Shown here: positions 42,453-51,625 of the stretch, one piece after another
Position numbering within the stretch: position 1 is the stretch's first letter
Layout: every line of letters starts with the position of its first letter
Assembly: GCF_900099935.1 (NCBI RefSeq)
Contig: NZ_FNEK01000014.1
Span: 32,138 to 96,137, forward strand
Direction of reading: 5' to 3'
Length of the DNA: 64,000 bases
From: Aliiruegeria lutimaris
GTDB lineage: Bacteria > Pseudomonadota > Alphaproteobacteria > Rhodobacterales > Rhodobacteraceae
Translations under genes and position numbers: made by a program
The notes under the pieces: model-generated
The model's input: the letters and a program-made list of their open reading frames with translations, nothing else
Databases searched by the model: none
Told to the model about the DNA's origin: nothing

Positions 42453-45283
42453 TCGAAATCCTCCCCGAAGCGGATATCTCGCGGCCCACGGCCCACCGGA
42501 GATGCTTGCGCGGGATGGCTCGGTTGGGACGGGCCGCCGGGCGGTGCGCGGCGGATCTTCACCCTGAGGTCGAACCAGGCCGCCTGTCCGGTGATCGGGT
42601 CGGAATTCGCCCAACGCAGGCCGTCGCCCTTGGGCGGCAGCAACTCGTGGATAAGGTGGTTGAGCAGGAACCCCTTTTCGGCCTCGGGCGCCCGCTCGTC
42701 CAGCGCCCAGGCGCCGCGGCGCTTGCCGATGGCATTCCACGTCCAGACCGTGTCGGGGTTGAGCGCGTCCATCCGCGCCACCGGCACCCGTATCTTGCCA
42801 TGGACGGAGGAGACCTCGGCCCAATCCCCCTCCTCGAAGCCTTCGGCCTCCCAGATCGCGCCGGGAATATAGAGCCGGTTCACGTTGGTGATCTGGCGGA
42901 GCCAGGCGTTCTGCGATCCCCAGGAATGGTACATGTGCATCGGCCGCTGCGTCAGCGCGTGGACGGGGTATTCGGCCTTGTCCACGGCCGCTTCCTCGAA
43001 GGGCTCATACCAGACGGGCAGCGGCGTGCAGGTGGATTTGATCCGCTCCCGCAAACGATCCGGCGGCTGGCAATCGCCATGCCCCTCCGCCGCCCGCTGC
43101 AGTTTCCGCATCGGTTCAAGATAAAGGTTGAAGACATACGGAAGCGGCTTGTCGAACAGGCCGATCCTTACGGCCCAGTATTGGTAGGCTTGGTTCCACG
43201 GCTTGTAATACTGCGCCTCCTCGGGGATATGCGCCATCCAGAAGCCGCCATTCTCGATGTAGCGGTCCAGTTGCTCCGGGTTGGCCGCGCCGCGGCCCTC
43301 GCTCGCGCCATCCTCGCCGCGCCATCCCGCCAGCGGGCCGACGCCGGGGCGGCGCTCATGGTTTGTGATGTAATCGGCGTAATCGGCGTATTTCCGGCTG
43401 CCGTCTTCGTTGACGAAGCCGGGCAGGCCAAGGCGCGCGCCAAGGTCAATGAGCGCCGACTGGAAGCCTTTCACATTCCGGTCCGGCTCCACCACCGGCC
43501 AGCGGATCGCATCCGCCGCCGCCTCGGCCTCGCAGATCGGACGGTCGAGCAGGCTGATGCAGTCATGCCGCTCAAGGTAGGTCGTATCCGGCAGGATGAG
43601 ATCGGCAAAGGCCACCATCTCGGACGAATAGGCATCCGAATAGAGAATGCGCGGGATGACGTAGTCACCATTCTCGTCCTTGTCGGTCAGCATCATCATG
43701 ACTTCGGACGTGTTCATGGTCGAGTTCCACGCCATGTTCGCCATGTACATGAAGAGCGTGTCGATCTTGTAGGGATCGCCCGCATGGGCGTTGGAAATCA
43801 CCATGTGCATCAGCCCATGGACCGAGAACGGGTTCTCCCAGGTAAAGGCCTTGTCGATGCGGAGCGGTTTGCCGTCCTTGCAGATCTGCAGATCCTCTGG
43901 CCCCATGGGAAAGCCGAGATGCGGCCCGGGAAGCGGCTGGCCCGGCCTTCCCACCGCGTTCGGCTTGGGATGCGCTTCGGGCGGCTTGGGATAAGGCGGC
44001 TTGAAGCGGAAACCGCCGGGCACCTCGACCGACCCAAGCAGGATCTGCAGGATGTGCAGCGCCCGGCACGTCTGGAACCCGTTGGAATGGGCCGAGATCC
44101 CGCGCATCGCGTGGAAACTCACCGGCCGACCGATCATCTTCTTGTGCCGCTCGCCCTTCCAGTCGGTCCAGGGCTGGTCGAGCACGATCTCCTCTTCGAA
44201 GGCCACGCGGGCCAGTTCGGCGGCGACTGCACGGATCCGGTCCGGCGCAATCCCACAACGGTCGGCCACCGCGTCAGGGGCATGGTCCGGGCTGAGATAG
44301 GTCTCGGCCAAGAGTTGGAATGCAGGCTTGTACCCTTTGCCATCCTGCACGAAATGCCCCGCCAGGTCGGGTTTCACATCGGGCGCGTCGTAGTTGGCAA
44401 TCTTGCCGGTCGCCCGGTCGATCACCTGCGCCACGCCCGCATCGTTGCGCAGGAACAGCCCGTGATCCTCTGCCTTTGGATCGTCGACCCGGACGAGAAA
44501 ACCGGCATTCGTGTAGCGGCAGAGATAGTCGAGATCGATCCTGCCGGCACGGAGCAACTCGTGGATGATCGACAGGATGAAGAGCCCGTCCGTGCCCGGC
44601 GTGATGCCGATCCACTCGTCGGCCACGGCATTGTAGCCCGAGCGTATCGGGTTCACCCCGATCACCTTGCCGCCGCGTGCCTTGAGCCGGCCAATCCCGG
44701 CCTTAATCGGGTTGGAATCGTGATCCTCGGCCACCCCGAAGATCATCACCAGCTTCGCGCGGTCCCAGTCCGGCTGTCCGAACTCCCAGAATGCGCCGCC
44801 CATGGTGTAGATGCCGGCCGCCGCCATGTTGACCGAGCAGAACCCGCCATGCGCGGCGTAGTTCGGGGTTCCGTAGGCTTGCGCCCAGAAGGAGGTAAAG
44901 CTCTGGCTCTGGTCGCGCCCGGTGAAGAAGGCGAGCCTTTTCGGATCGGTCTCGCGGATCGGTTTAAGCCAGCTCACCGCGATCTCGTAGGCCTCTTCCC
45001 AGGAGATCTCCTCGAACTGGCCAGACCCGCGCGGCCCGACCCGCTTCATCGGCGCTTTCAGGCGCGCGGGCGAGTAGTGCTGCATGATCCCGGCCGAGCC
45101 CTTGGCACACAGCACGCCCTTGTTCACCGGGTGATCCCGGTTGCCCTCGATATATTTCACCTTGCCGTTCTGAAGGTGGACGTTGATCCCGCAACGGCAG
45201 GCGCACATGTAGCAGGTCGTCTGCCGCACCTCGTCCGAAACCTTGGGAGACGGTCGCGCCGCGATCCTCGTTTCAGTTCCCAT
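42449..45283 (-). CDS. soeA: Molybdopterin subunit SoeA of cytoplasmic sulfite dehydrogenase
   Basis: A 944-residue complex-iron-sulfur molybdoenzyme catalytic subunit. The N-terminal 4Fe-4S site is CYMCACRCGIN...GVLCAKG (Cys24, 27, 31 and about 59). Mo-bisMGD domains follow, with blocks such as GRDQSQSFTSFWAQAYGTPN and FADLILPDTTYLERHD. No Tat leader is present, as expected for SoeA, which oxidises sulfite to sulfate in the cytoplasm. The start at 45283 (MGTETRIAAR) has GGGGGAGGAC upstream; seven extra upstream codons are not needed. It is followed by overlapping soeB and soeC. Polysulfide or thiosulfate reductase is the alternative reading of the family; dsr linkage supports sulfite oxidation. 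Confidence 0.92.
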   Translation of the reverse strand: MGTETRIAARPSPKVSDEVRQTTCYMCACRCGINVHLQNGKVKYIEGNRDHPVNKGVLCAKGSAGIMQHYSPARLKAPMKRVGPRGSGQFEEISWEEAYEIAVSWLKPIRETDPKRLAFFTGRDQSQSFTSFWAQAYGTPNYAAHGGFCSVNMAAAGIYTMGGAFWEFGQPDWDRAKLVMIFGVAEDHDSNPIKAGIGRLKARGGKVIGVNPIRSGYNAVADEWIGITPGTDGLFILSIIHELLRAGRIDLDYLCRYTNAGFLVRVDDPKAEDHGLFLRNDAGVAQVIDRATGKIANYDAPDVKPDLAGHFVQDGKGYKPAFQLLAETYLSPDHAPDAVADRCGIAPDRIRAVAAELARVAFEEEIVLDQPWTDWKGERHKKMIGRPVSFHAMRGISAHSNGFQTCRALHILQILLGSVEVPGGFRFKPPYPKPPEAHPKPNAVGRPGQPLPGPHLGFPMGPEDLQICKDGKPLRIDKAFTWENPFSVHGLMHMVISNAHAGDPYKIDTLFMYMANMAWNSTMNTSEVMMMLTDKDENGDYVIPRILYSDAYSSEMVAFADLILPDTTYLERHDCISLLDRPICEAEAAADAIRWPVVEPDRNVKGFQSALIDLGARLGLPGFVNEDGSRKYADYADYITNHERRPGVGPLAGWRGEDGASEGRGAANPEQLDRYIENGGFWMAHIPEEAQYYKPWNQAYQYWAVRIGLFDKPLPYVFNLYLEPMRKLQRAAEGHGDCQPPDRLRERIKSTCTPLPVWYEPFEEAAVDKAEYPVHALTQRPMHMYHSWGSQNAWLRQITNVNRLYIPGAIWEAEGFEEGDWAEVSSVHGKIRVPVARMDALNPDTVWTWNAIGKRRGAWALDERAPEAEKGFLLNHLIHELLPPKGDGLRWANSDPITGQAAWFDLRVKIRRAPPGGPSQPSHPAQASPVGRGPRDIRFGEDFE

Positions 45284-45330
45284 TTGTCCTCCCCCGCATG
45301 CCACCGGACCCGGAGGCGATCGCTGAATCG

Positions 45331-46770
45331 TTATTCTGCAACTTCTGGCACCAGCGACATGGCATGTGCTTCTTCCCGCACGCGCGATGTCGCCAGCCGT
45401 TCGCGCAATTGCACGACGCTTCCGATGATGATCATCGACGGGCTGCGGAACTTCTCCCGGTTCACCTTGCCGACGATGTCGCCCAATGTCCCGACCAGCA
45501 CCCGCTGGTCCGGGCGTGTCCCGTTCTCGATAACCGCAATATCGGTCTGCATCGAAACGCCGTGCCTCCGGAAACCTTCCACAAGTGTCGCGAGATTTGA
45601 AAGCCCCATGTAGACGGCGACCGTCTGGGCCGGTCGGATCAGCACTTCCCAGTCGAGGTCGAGAACGCCGTCCTTGCCATGTGCGGTGACGAAGAGGCAG
45701 GACTGCGCATGGTCGCGATGCGTGAGCGGAATGCCGGCATAGGCGCCACAGCCGGCCGAAGCGGTGATCCCCGGCACGATCCGGAAGGGCACGCCCTGCT
45801 CGGCCAGCGCCTCGATCTCTTCGCCGCCACGCCCGAAGATGAAGGGATCGCCCCCCTTCAGCCGCAGCACTCGGTTCCCCTGCCTGGCAAGCTGCGCCAT
45901 CAGGGCCGAAATATCGTGCTGCTCCATGGTGTGTTCTTTCGGCAGTTTGCCGACATAGATGCGTTCGGCGTCGCGGCGCACGAGGCTGATGATCTCCTCA
46001 CCCACCAGCCTGTCATAGAGCACCACGTCGGCCCGCTGCATCAGTCGCAGCGCCCGGAACGTCAGCAGGTCGGGGTCGCCGGGCCCTGCCCCGACCAGAT
46101 ACACCTCGCCCATCGGGCGCTCCTGATGGGTTGCGGCCAGTCTGAGATCGCTGTCGAACCGGGCCATCGCGCCGGCCGCGTCCCCCGCAAGGTAATGGTC
46201 TCCCACTGGCCCGTCGATCATCCGCTCCCAGAAGTGCCGGCGTTCCCGGCCGTCCTCGATCACGGCGGCGATCCGCTCCCGGAACTGCCCCACGAAGGCG
46301 GCCAGTTGCCCATAGGCGGGCGTCAGCATGGTCTCGATCCGTGCCCGCAACGTGCGGGCAATCACGGGTGCGGCACCGCCGGTGGAGATCGCGACCACAA
46401 CGGGTGAGCGATCGACGATCGACGGCGTTACGAAATCGCACTTGTCGGTGACATCGGCAATGTTGCACAGAACCTTGAATTCGCGTGACCAGCCATAGAG
46501 TGCCTCGTCGCGCCCCTCGTCCTCGGAAGCGCCGTAGACGACGAGGCAATCGGCAACATCCTCGCGTACCGGAAGCCGCCGTTCGAAGGTGAGGCCCGCG
46601 GGAGCGGAACGGATGAGCCCCATTAGGTCCTCGCCCGGATCCGGATCAAACGACAGGACATGCGCGCCGGCCGAAAGGGCGCGTTCGACCCGGCGGGCCG
46701 CGACCGATCCGCCGCCATCGACGAGCACACGGCGGTCCTTCACGGTCAGGAAAATCGGCAGGTTATCCAT
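45331..46770 (-). CDS. cysG: Siroheme synthase CysG
   Basis: A 479-residue trifunctional siroheme synthase. The N-terminal precorrin-2 dehydrogenase/ferrochelatase covers residues 1-210 (VLVDGGGSVAARRVERAL NAD motif). The C-terminal uroporphyrinogen-III methyltransferase starts at VYLVGAGPGDPDLLTFRAL and includes LYDRLVGEEII, RLKGGDPFIFGRGGEE and PGITASAG. It supplies siroheme, the cofactor of DsrAB encoded on the other arm. Located between soeA (47 bp) and two small genes, it is dedicated to the sulfur island rather than to assimilatory sulfite reduction. Confidence 0.95.
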   Translation of the reverse strand: MDNLPIFLTVKDRRVLVDGGGSVAARRVERALSAGAHVLSFDPDPGEDLMGLIRSAPAGLTFERRLPVREDVADCLVVYGASEDEGRDEALYGWSREFKVLCNIADVTDKCDFVTPSIVDRSPVVVAISTGGAAPVIARTLRARIETMLTPAYGQLAAFVGQFRERIAAVIEDGRERRHFWERMIDGPVGDHYLAGDAAGAMARFDSDLRLAATHQERPMGEVYLVGAGPGDPDLLTFRALRLMQRADVVLYDRLVGEEIISLVRRDAERIYVGKLPKEHTMEQHDISALMAQLARQGNRVLRLKGGDPFIFGRGGEEIEALAEQGVPFRIVPGITASAGCGAYAGIPLTHRDHAQSCLFVTAHGKDGVLDLDWEVLIRPAQTVAVYMGLSNLATLVEGFRRHGVSMQTDIAVIENGTRPDQRVLVGTLGDIVGKVNREKFRSPSMIIIGSVVQLRERLATSRVREEAHAMSLVPEVAE

Positions 46771-46780
46771 CAGCGCCCCA

Positions 46781-46984
46781 TCATTCCCGCGTGGCGGCGC
46801 TGACCAGCGCCTCGCCGAGCGTGATTGCCGCCGTGGAATCCAGGTCCACCTGGGTGATCCTGTTTCCTTCCTTGAGGATCAAGCGCACCATGAACATGCC
46901 GCTCTCGAACTCGACCTTGCGCAGGATCGCCTTGCGGCGATAGGGCAATTCGAACTCGGTCAGGTCGGTGACATTGTCAGCCAT
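46781..46984 (-). CDS. Small conserved-looking protein of unknown function (67 aa)
   Basis: A 67-residue protein starting MADNVTDLTEFELPYRRKAI at 46984. It reads as a compact all-beta-plus-helix domain: ILRKVEFESGMFMVRLILKE, then NRITQVDLDSTAAITLGEAL. It has no Cys, signal peptide or membrane segment. Its start overlaps the stop of the 65-residue gene by 8 bp, and cysG begins 10 bp after it, so all three are translated together. I recognise no function (possibly a DUF). Its context suggests a small cytoplasmic partner of sulfite or siroheme handling; that is only inference. Confidence 0.75.
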   Translation of the reverse strand: MADNVTDLTEFELPYRRKAILRKVEFESGMFMVRLILKEGNRITQVDLDSTAAITLGEALVSAATRE

Positions 46985-47174
46985 AGCTTGTTCCTCGCGT
47001 GAAGGCCGCCTCCAGCACCCATTGCCAGTTGCGCGGCGTGTCCCGGAAATCCGGCTTGACGTCGAACTCCAGGAACATCTGTCCGGACTCGCCGGCATGC
47101 TGCACAAGCAGTTCGAGTTCCGAGAAAGTGGTGACCTCGGGATGACCGATGATCAGGTCGCTAAGCTGCGCCAT
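46977..47174 (-). CDS. Small unknown protein (65 aa) in the sulfite operon
   Basis: A 65-residue acidic protein, MAQLSDLIIGHPEVTTFSEL then LLVQHAGESGQMFLEFDVKP, with an aromatic C-terminal FRDTPRNWQWVLEAAF. It has no Cys or signal. The start at 47174 lies 14 bp inside the end of the dioxygenase gene, and its stop overlaps the next small gene. Family unknown to me. The double overlap indicates stoichiometric co-translation with both neighbours. Confidence 0.75.
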   Translation of the reverse strand: MAQLSDLIIGHPEVTTFSELELLVQHAGESGQMFLEFDVKPDFRDTPRNWQWVLEAAFTRGTSYG

Positions 47175-48096
47175 GAAGTTCCTCCGCGACCCGGGCCTGG
47201 AAGCGCACCCGCAGGACGATGCGCACATCCTCCTCCGACGCGCCGTCTTCGAACCCGGTCCTGTTGTGAAGCACGTTGTTGTTGACGATCCCCTGTCCCG
47301 CCTGCAGCCGAACCTGGCGCATCAGCGGGTCGCCCGAGGAAAGGTAGTCCCGCAGCCAGTCGGCGGCCGCGAGCGTTGTCTCGTCGTCCCGCCAGCGAAT
47401 GGAGCGTGTCCGGGCCGTGTAGCGCATCTGCAACCGGCCGGTGATCTTGTCCGGGAAAAAGACCGGCCCCACCGACTCGGGACGCAGGCTCCCATCCGGT
47501 TCGCGGTTTTCGGGAATTGCCATCGCCTCGGGATGCATCAGCGCGCGCACGTAGTCCGGATTCTCGTCCCGCAGGCGCAAGTAGGCGATCTCGGGGTCCA
47601 GCAGTTGGTTCTCCCCCCCAAGCAGAGCCTGCCGGAAGCAATGCAGGATGAAGCCCTGCACGCGCTCCGATGCCATGTTGTAGTAGCCATCGGTGTGCCA
47701 GCTCAACGGCCGCCGTGTGTAGGGAATGTATCCCCTCTTCGCCTCGTCGGAGGATGTGCGCAGCGCTACGACACCGTGGCTGCCCGCCGAGCGGTGATCC
47801 TCCGGGCCCACCAGCCCGAAATGCCGCGCGAGCCCGATGAGCGCCTCGCTGGTGGCTTCGACGCTCTCGCCGGCCTCCGGCACTTCGTACCGGGCGAAGT
47901 TACATACCGAGCAGCGATACTTCATCTCTGCGACGGCCTCTGCTCCCGGGTGTCTCAGAGCGTCCAGTGCGACCGGTGGGCGATCCAGAACAGATTCGCT
48001 CAGGCGGATTTTCGTCTCTCGCCACGCCTTCCACGCCTCTCCGGGTGACAGATCGCTCCAGACAAAAGTGTTCAAGATGGCTTCACTTTGATTCAT
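47161..48096 (-). CDS. TauD/TfdA-type Fe(II)/2-oxoglutarate dioxygenase-like protein
   Basis: A 311-residue member of the TauD/gamma-butyrobetaine hydroxylase superfamily. The HxD iron ligands are in RPLSWHTDGYYNM (about residue 135), and the distal His lies in VNNNVLHNRTGF with a 2-oxoglutarate-type Arg near the C-terminus (VLRVRFQARV). The N-terminal part has CSVCNFARYEV, an unusual Cys pair. It is the first gene of the soe arm and is divergent from dsrA across 258 bp. TauD itself releases sulfite from taurine; here the oxygenase could provide sulfite from an organosulfonate or modify something else. Function in the island is unproven. Confidence 0.82.
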   Translation of the reverse strand: MNQSEAILNTFVWSDLSPGEAWKAWRETKIRLSESVLDRPPVALDALRHPGAEAVAEMKYRCSVCNFARYEVPEAGESVEATSEALIGLARHFGLVGPEDHRSAGSHGVVALRTSSDEAKRGYIPYTRRPLSWHTDGYYNMASERVQGFILHCFRQALLGGENQLLDPEIAYLRLRDENPDYVRALMHPEAMAIPENREPDGSLRPESVGPVFFPDKITGRLQMRYTARTRSIRWRDDETTLAAADWLRDYLSSGDPLMRQVRLQAGQGIVNNNVLHNRTGFEDGASEEDVRIVLRVRFQARVAEELHGAA

Positions 48097-48199
48097 CTCA
48101 AGTCATTTCTCGTTTTTCTTTCCGCTAGTTGCGCCCGCTCTGCATTGCGGCATTTTTTTGCTGCGCTGCGATAATTTTATTTCACCTGAGACAAGTATT

Positions 48200-48219
48200 G
48201 CGCAACCTTTTGACATTCG
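48200..48219 (+). promoter_or_regulatory. dsr promoter element (GCGCAACCTTTTGACATTC)
   Basis: In the 258-bp AT-rich gap between the dioxygenase gene and dsrA. GCGCAACCTTTTG at 48200-48212 recurs as GCGGAACCTTTTG upstream of dsrE2 (62356-62344), in the same orientation relative to transcription. A -35-like TTGACA (48210-48215) is embedded; a loose -10 could lie at GTAGAT 17 bp on. The palindrome TTGCGCAA overlaps its left end. It is the most probable promoter or operator of the dsr operon. Confidence 0.6.
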
Positions 48220-48354
48220 TAAAATAAAATATGTAGATGCTTCAACAGGAAACGCCAGCTGAGTTCATTTGCTGAGAGCAGGTCGCACCGAATTTCTCAT
48301 TCCAGCGACCGACCGCGGAGATGGTGCGGGCAATGAATAGCCAGGGAGGATGCA

Positions 48355-49647
48355 ATGAAAGACGACGAAACCCAGAACGCCGGGCGCCAGGTTCACCCGA
48401 CCCCATTGCTCGACGAATTGGAGGACGGACCCTGGCCAAGTTTCATCACCGGCATCAAGCGCCTGCGGGATGAAGGCTCCGAAGGAAACCAGAAGATGAT
48501 GAACGATCTTCTCGGTCAGCTGAACCATTCCTACGAGAACAGGATGGGCTACTGGAAGGGCGGGACCGTATCGGTCTTCGGTTACGGCGGTGGCATCATT
48601 CCCCGGTTCTCAGAAGTGGCCGACAAGTTCCCGGAGTCGAAGGAATTCCATACCCTGCGCGTCATGCCTCCGGCGGGTTATCACTACACGACCGATATCC
48701 TCCGCAAGATGTGCGATATCTGGGAGCGCCATGGCTCCGGCCTTATCGCCTTCCACGGGCAGTCCGGCGACATCATGTTCCAGGGCTGCACCACGGAGAA
48801 CACGCAAAAGGCCTTCGACGAGCTGAACGAAATCGGCTTCGATCTCGGCGGAGCCGGCCCGGCGCTGCGCACGGCAATGTCCTGTGTCGGCCATGCCCGC
48901 TGCGAGCAATCGTGCTATGACGAGGTACGGGCGCACCGCACGATCATCAATAAACTGCTGGACGAGATGCATCGCCCGGCCCTGCCCTATAAGTTCAAGT
49001 TCAAGTTTTCGGGCTGCGCCAATGATTGCGTGAACGCCATCCACCGCGCCGACTTCGCGGTGATCGGCACCTGGCGCGACGATATCAAGATCGACCAGGA
49101 GAAGGTGAAGGAGCACGTCGCCGAGAAGGGCCGCAAGTACACGATCGACACCGTCGTCTCGATGTGCCCGACCCGCGCCATCTCGCTCAATGACGATGAC
49201 ACGATTGAGATCGACAACCGCTCCTGCGTCCGCTGCATGCACTGCATCAATGTCATGACCAAGGCGCTGAGCCCCGGCGACGATCGCGGTGTGTCGATCA
49301 TGATCGGCGGCAAGCGGGCCCTGAAGATCGGCGATCTGATGGGGATCATGGTCGTGCCCTTCATGCGGCTCAAGACCGACGAGGATTTCGACAAGCTGGA
49401 GGATTTCGCTGAGCGCGTCGTGGAATTCTTTGCCGAAAACGCCCTGGAACATGAACGCGTCGGCGAGACCATCGACCGGATCGGCCTGCCGGCCTTCCTG
49501 GAAGCGCTCGACATCGAGCCTGACCCGAACATGGTCAACCACCCGCGGACGTCCTGCTACGTGCGCACGGACGATTTCGACGAGGAAGCCGCCAAGTGGT
49601 TCGAGCGCAAGGCCCGTGAGGCGGGCCTGCAGATCAGCGCCGAGTAA
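48355..49647 (+). CDS. dsrA: Reverse dissimilatory sulfite reductase alpha subunit DsrA
   Basis: A 430-residue siroheme/4Fe-4S sulfite reductase alpha subunit. Coupled cluster-siroheme ligands are seen as Cys177, Cys183 and Cys187 (SCVGHARCEQSC) and Cys221/Cys225 (SGCANDC). An inserted ferredoxin domain has Cys271, 291, 294 and 297 (MCPTRAIS, CVRCMHC). Together with the downstream dsrEFH and dsrL genes this marks the oxidative (reverse) type, which oxidises sulfane sulfur carried by DsrC to sulfite in the cytoplasm. The ribosome-binding site GGGAGGAT precedes the ATG. First gene of a long operon. Confidence 0.97.
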   Translation: MKDDETQNAGRQVHPTPLLDELEDGPWPSFITGIKRLRDEGSEGNQKMMNDLLGQLNHSYENRMGYWKGGTVSVFGYGGGIIPRFSEVADKFPESKEFHTLRVMPPAGYHYTTDILRKMCDIWERHGSGLIAFHGQSGDIMFQGCTTENTQKAFDELNEIGFDLGGAGPALRTAMSCVGHARCEQSCYDEVRAHRTIINKLLDEMHRPALPYKFKFKFSGCANDCVNAIHRADFAVIGTWRDDIKIDQEKVKEHVAEKGRKYTIDTVVSMCPTRAISLNDDDTIEIDNRSCVRCMHCINVMTKALSPGDDRGVSIMIGGKRALKIGDLMGIMVVPFMRLKTDEDFDKLEDFAERVVEFFAENALEHERVGETIDRIGLPAFLEALDIEPDPNMVNHPRTSCYVRTDDFDEEAAKWFERKAREAGLQISAE

Positions 49648-49705
49648 GCGAACACGCAAGAACAGGACGGGGCCGGGATCAAGAACCGGTCCAGGGAGGA
49701 AACAG

Positions 49706-50788
49706 ATGAAAGACCAGCCCAACACCCCCCGGACACCTGATGAAGTCGGCGTGCCGGATCCGTTCCAGTACATGCACCCGGTGATGAAGGCCAACTACGG
49801 CAACTGGGATTGGCACGAACGCCCGCGCCCCGGCGTTTTGCGTCACGTCGCGAAATCCGGCGATGTGATCTACACCGTGCGCGCCGGCACGCAGAGGCAG
49901 ATGGACGTTTTCACGATCCGGAAACTTTGCGACATCGGCGACAAATACGCCGACGGGCATGTACGCTTCACAACGCGCTCCAACATTGAATACCTTGTGG
50001 CCGACCAAGGGAAAGTTGCGCCACTGATCGAGGCGCTGGAGTCGGAGGGGTTCCCGGTGGGCGGCACCGGCGCCTCGGTCTCAATGGTCTCGCATACGCA
50101 AGGCTGGCTGCATTGCGACATCCCCGGCACCGACGCCTCGGGCGTGGTCAAGGGGCTGATGGACATGCTGCACAAGGAGTTCGTGCAGGAGAAGATGCCG
50201 AACCGCCTGCGGATCACCACCTCCTGCTGCCAGATCAACTGCGGTGGACAGGGCGATATCGCGGTGAACGTGCAATACACCAAGCCGCCGAAAATCAACC
50301 ACGACCTCGTGGCCAATGTCTGCGAGCGCCCGGCCGTGGTCGCGCGCTGCCCAGTGGCGGCCATCCGTCCGGCGATGGTCAACGGCAAGCCTTCGCTGGA
50401 GGTGGACGAGAAGAAATGCGTCTGCTGCGGCGCCTGCTACCCGCCCTGCCCGCCGATGCAGATCAACGGCGACGATTCCACCAAGATCGCGGTCTGGGTT
50501 GGCGGCAAGCATTCCAACGCGCGCTCCAAGCCCACCTTCCACAAGCTCGCCGTGGCGAACCTGCCCAACAACGCCCCGCATTGGCCCGAGGTCAATGACG
50601 TCGTGCGGCGCATCGTCGAGGCCTACAAGGCCGACGCGAAACATTGGGAACGCATGGGGGAATGGATCGACCGGATCGGTTGGAACCGGTTCTTCGAGAT
50701 GACCAACCTGGCCTTTACCAAGCACCACCTCGACACGTGGACAGGTGCGCGGAAGACGATGAACATGTCGGCCCATCTGCATTTTTGA
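49706..50788 (+). CDS. dsrB: Reverse dissimilatory sulfite reductase beta subunit DsrB
   Basis: A 360-residue beta subunit carrying the catalytic siroheme. The Cys motifs are Cys137 (WLHCDIPG) and TTSCCQINCG (Cys174, 175, 179). The inserted ferredoxin domain has Cys215 and KKCVCCGACYPPCPP (Cys238-248). It pairs with DsrA as alpha2beta2. The start at 49706 (MKDQPNTPRT) has GGGAGGAAACAG upstream; the open frame before it belongs to the dsrA end in another frame. Operon position and length match the family. Confidence 0.97.
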   Translation: MKDQPNTPRTPDEVGVPDPFQYMHPVMKANYGNWDWHERPRPGVLRHVAKSGDVIYTVRAGTQRQMDVFTIRKLCDIGDKYADGHVRFTTRSNIEYLVADQGKVAPLIEALESEGFPVGGTGASVSMVSHTQGWLHCDIPGTDASGVVKGLMDMLHKEFVQEKMPNRLRITTSCCQINCGGQGDIAVNVQYTKPPKINHDLVANVCERPAVVARCPVAAIRPAMVNGKPSLEVDEKKCVCCGACYPPCPPMQINGDDSTKIAVWVGGKHSNARSKPTFHKLAVANLPNNAPHWPEVNDVVRRIVEAYKADAKHWERMGEWIDRIGWNRFFEMTNLAFTKHHLDTWTGARKTMNMSAHLHF

Positions 50789-50803
50789 GCGAAAGGAAAC
50801 TGC

Positions 50804-51196
50804 GTGAAGTTCGGAGTTGTCGTCAGCGAGGGTCCCTATACCCATCAGGCCGCTGACACCGCCTATCACTTCGTGAAGGCAGCCCTGGACAAGGGGCATG
50901 AAGTGCCCCGCGTCTTTTTCTACCATGACGGTGTCAACGTCTCGACGCGCCTTTCGGTGCCGCCGCAGGACGAGCGCCATATCCAGAAGAACTGGACCGA
51001 ACTGGCCAAGAAGAAAGGTCTCGACCTTGTCGTCTGCATCGCCGCCGCGCAACGCCGGGGGCTGCTCGACGCCAACGAGGCGCAGCGTCAGGGCAAGGAT
51101 GCCGACAACATCGCGGAAGGTTTCCGGATATCGGGTCTCGGGCAACTGATCGAGATGGGCATCCAGACTGACCGCATGGTCATGTTCGGCGACTGA
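50804..51196 (+). CDS. dsrE: Sulfurtransferase subunit DsrE
   Basis: A 130-residue TusD-like subunit of the DsrE2F2H2 hexamer. The active Cys is residue 78 (LDLVVCIAAAQRRG), the same number as the known DsrE persulfide Cys. GTG start at 50804 with GAAAGGAAAC upstream, 15 bp after dsrB. It receives sulfur from TusA/DsrE2 and passes it to DsrC in oxidative sulfur metabolism. The presence of dsrEFH is itself a marker for sulfur-oxidising rather than sulfate-reducing organisms. Confidence 0.95.
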   Translation: MKFGVVVSEGPYTHQAADTAYHFVKAALDKGHEVPRVFFYHDGVNVSTRLSVPPQDERHIQKNWTELAKKKGLDLVVCIAAAQRRGLLDANEAQRQGKDADNIAEGFRISGLGQLIEMGIQTDRMVMFGD

Positions 51197-51207
51197 GGGG
51201 GAGAGGC

Positions 51208-51615
51208 ATGTCCGAGACCAAGAAATTCCTCTACGTGAACCGCAAGGCGCCCTACGGCACGATTTATGCGCTCGAAAGCCTCGAAGTGGTTCTTATCGGC
51301 GCGGCCTTCGATCAGGACGTGACGCTCGCTTTCCTCGACGACGGTGTTTTCCAGCTCACCAAAGGCCAGGACACCGGCGGCATCGGGGTGAAGAACTTCT
51401 CGCCCACCTTCCGTGCGCTCGGCGATTACGAGGTGACCAAGCTCTACGTCGAACAGGAATCCCTCGAAGAGCGCGGGCTCGCGGCGGAAGACCTGCAGGC
51501 GGTCACGTACGAAGACGAAGATGACGACTGGGCGGAGAAACCTTCCATCCACATCGTTTCCCGCGCGGAAATGGCTGACATCATGGCCGACCAGGACGTT
51601 GTCCTGAGCTTCTGA
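51208..51615 (+). CDS. dsrF: DsrEFH complex subunit DsrF
   Basis: A 135-residue TusC-like subunit, starting MSETKKFLYVNRKAPYGTIY. It has no Cys in the position used by DsrE, in keeping with a structural role for DsrF. Acidic C-terminal part (YEDEDDDWAEKP). Placed 11 bp after dsrE and 10 bp before dsrH, so the three are made in step for the 2:2:2 complex. Confidence 0.94.
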   Translation: MSETKKFLYVNRKAPYGTIYALESLEVVLIGAAFDQDVTLAFLDDGVFQLTKGQDTGGIGVKNFSPTFRALGDYEVTKLYVEQESLEERGLAAEDLQAVTYEDEDDDWAEKPSIHIVSRAEMADIMADQDVVLSF

Positions 51616-51625
51616 GAGATATTCC

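Noticed and set aside
42506..45613. 1035-codon plus-strand reading frame opposite soeA
   Set aside because: It is the complement of a real molybdoenzyme gene with all family motifs on the minus strand. The plus-strand product is Arg/His/Val-rich with no domain; long antisense frames are common at this GC content.
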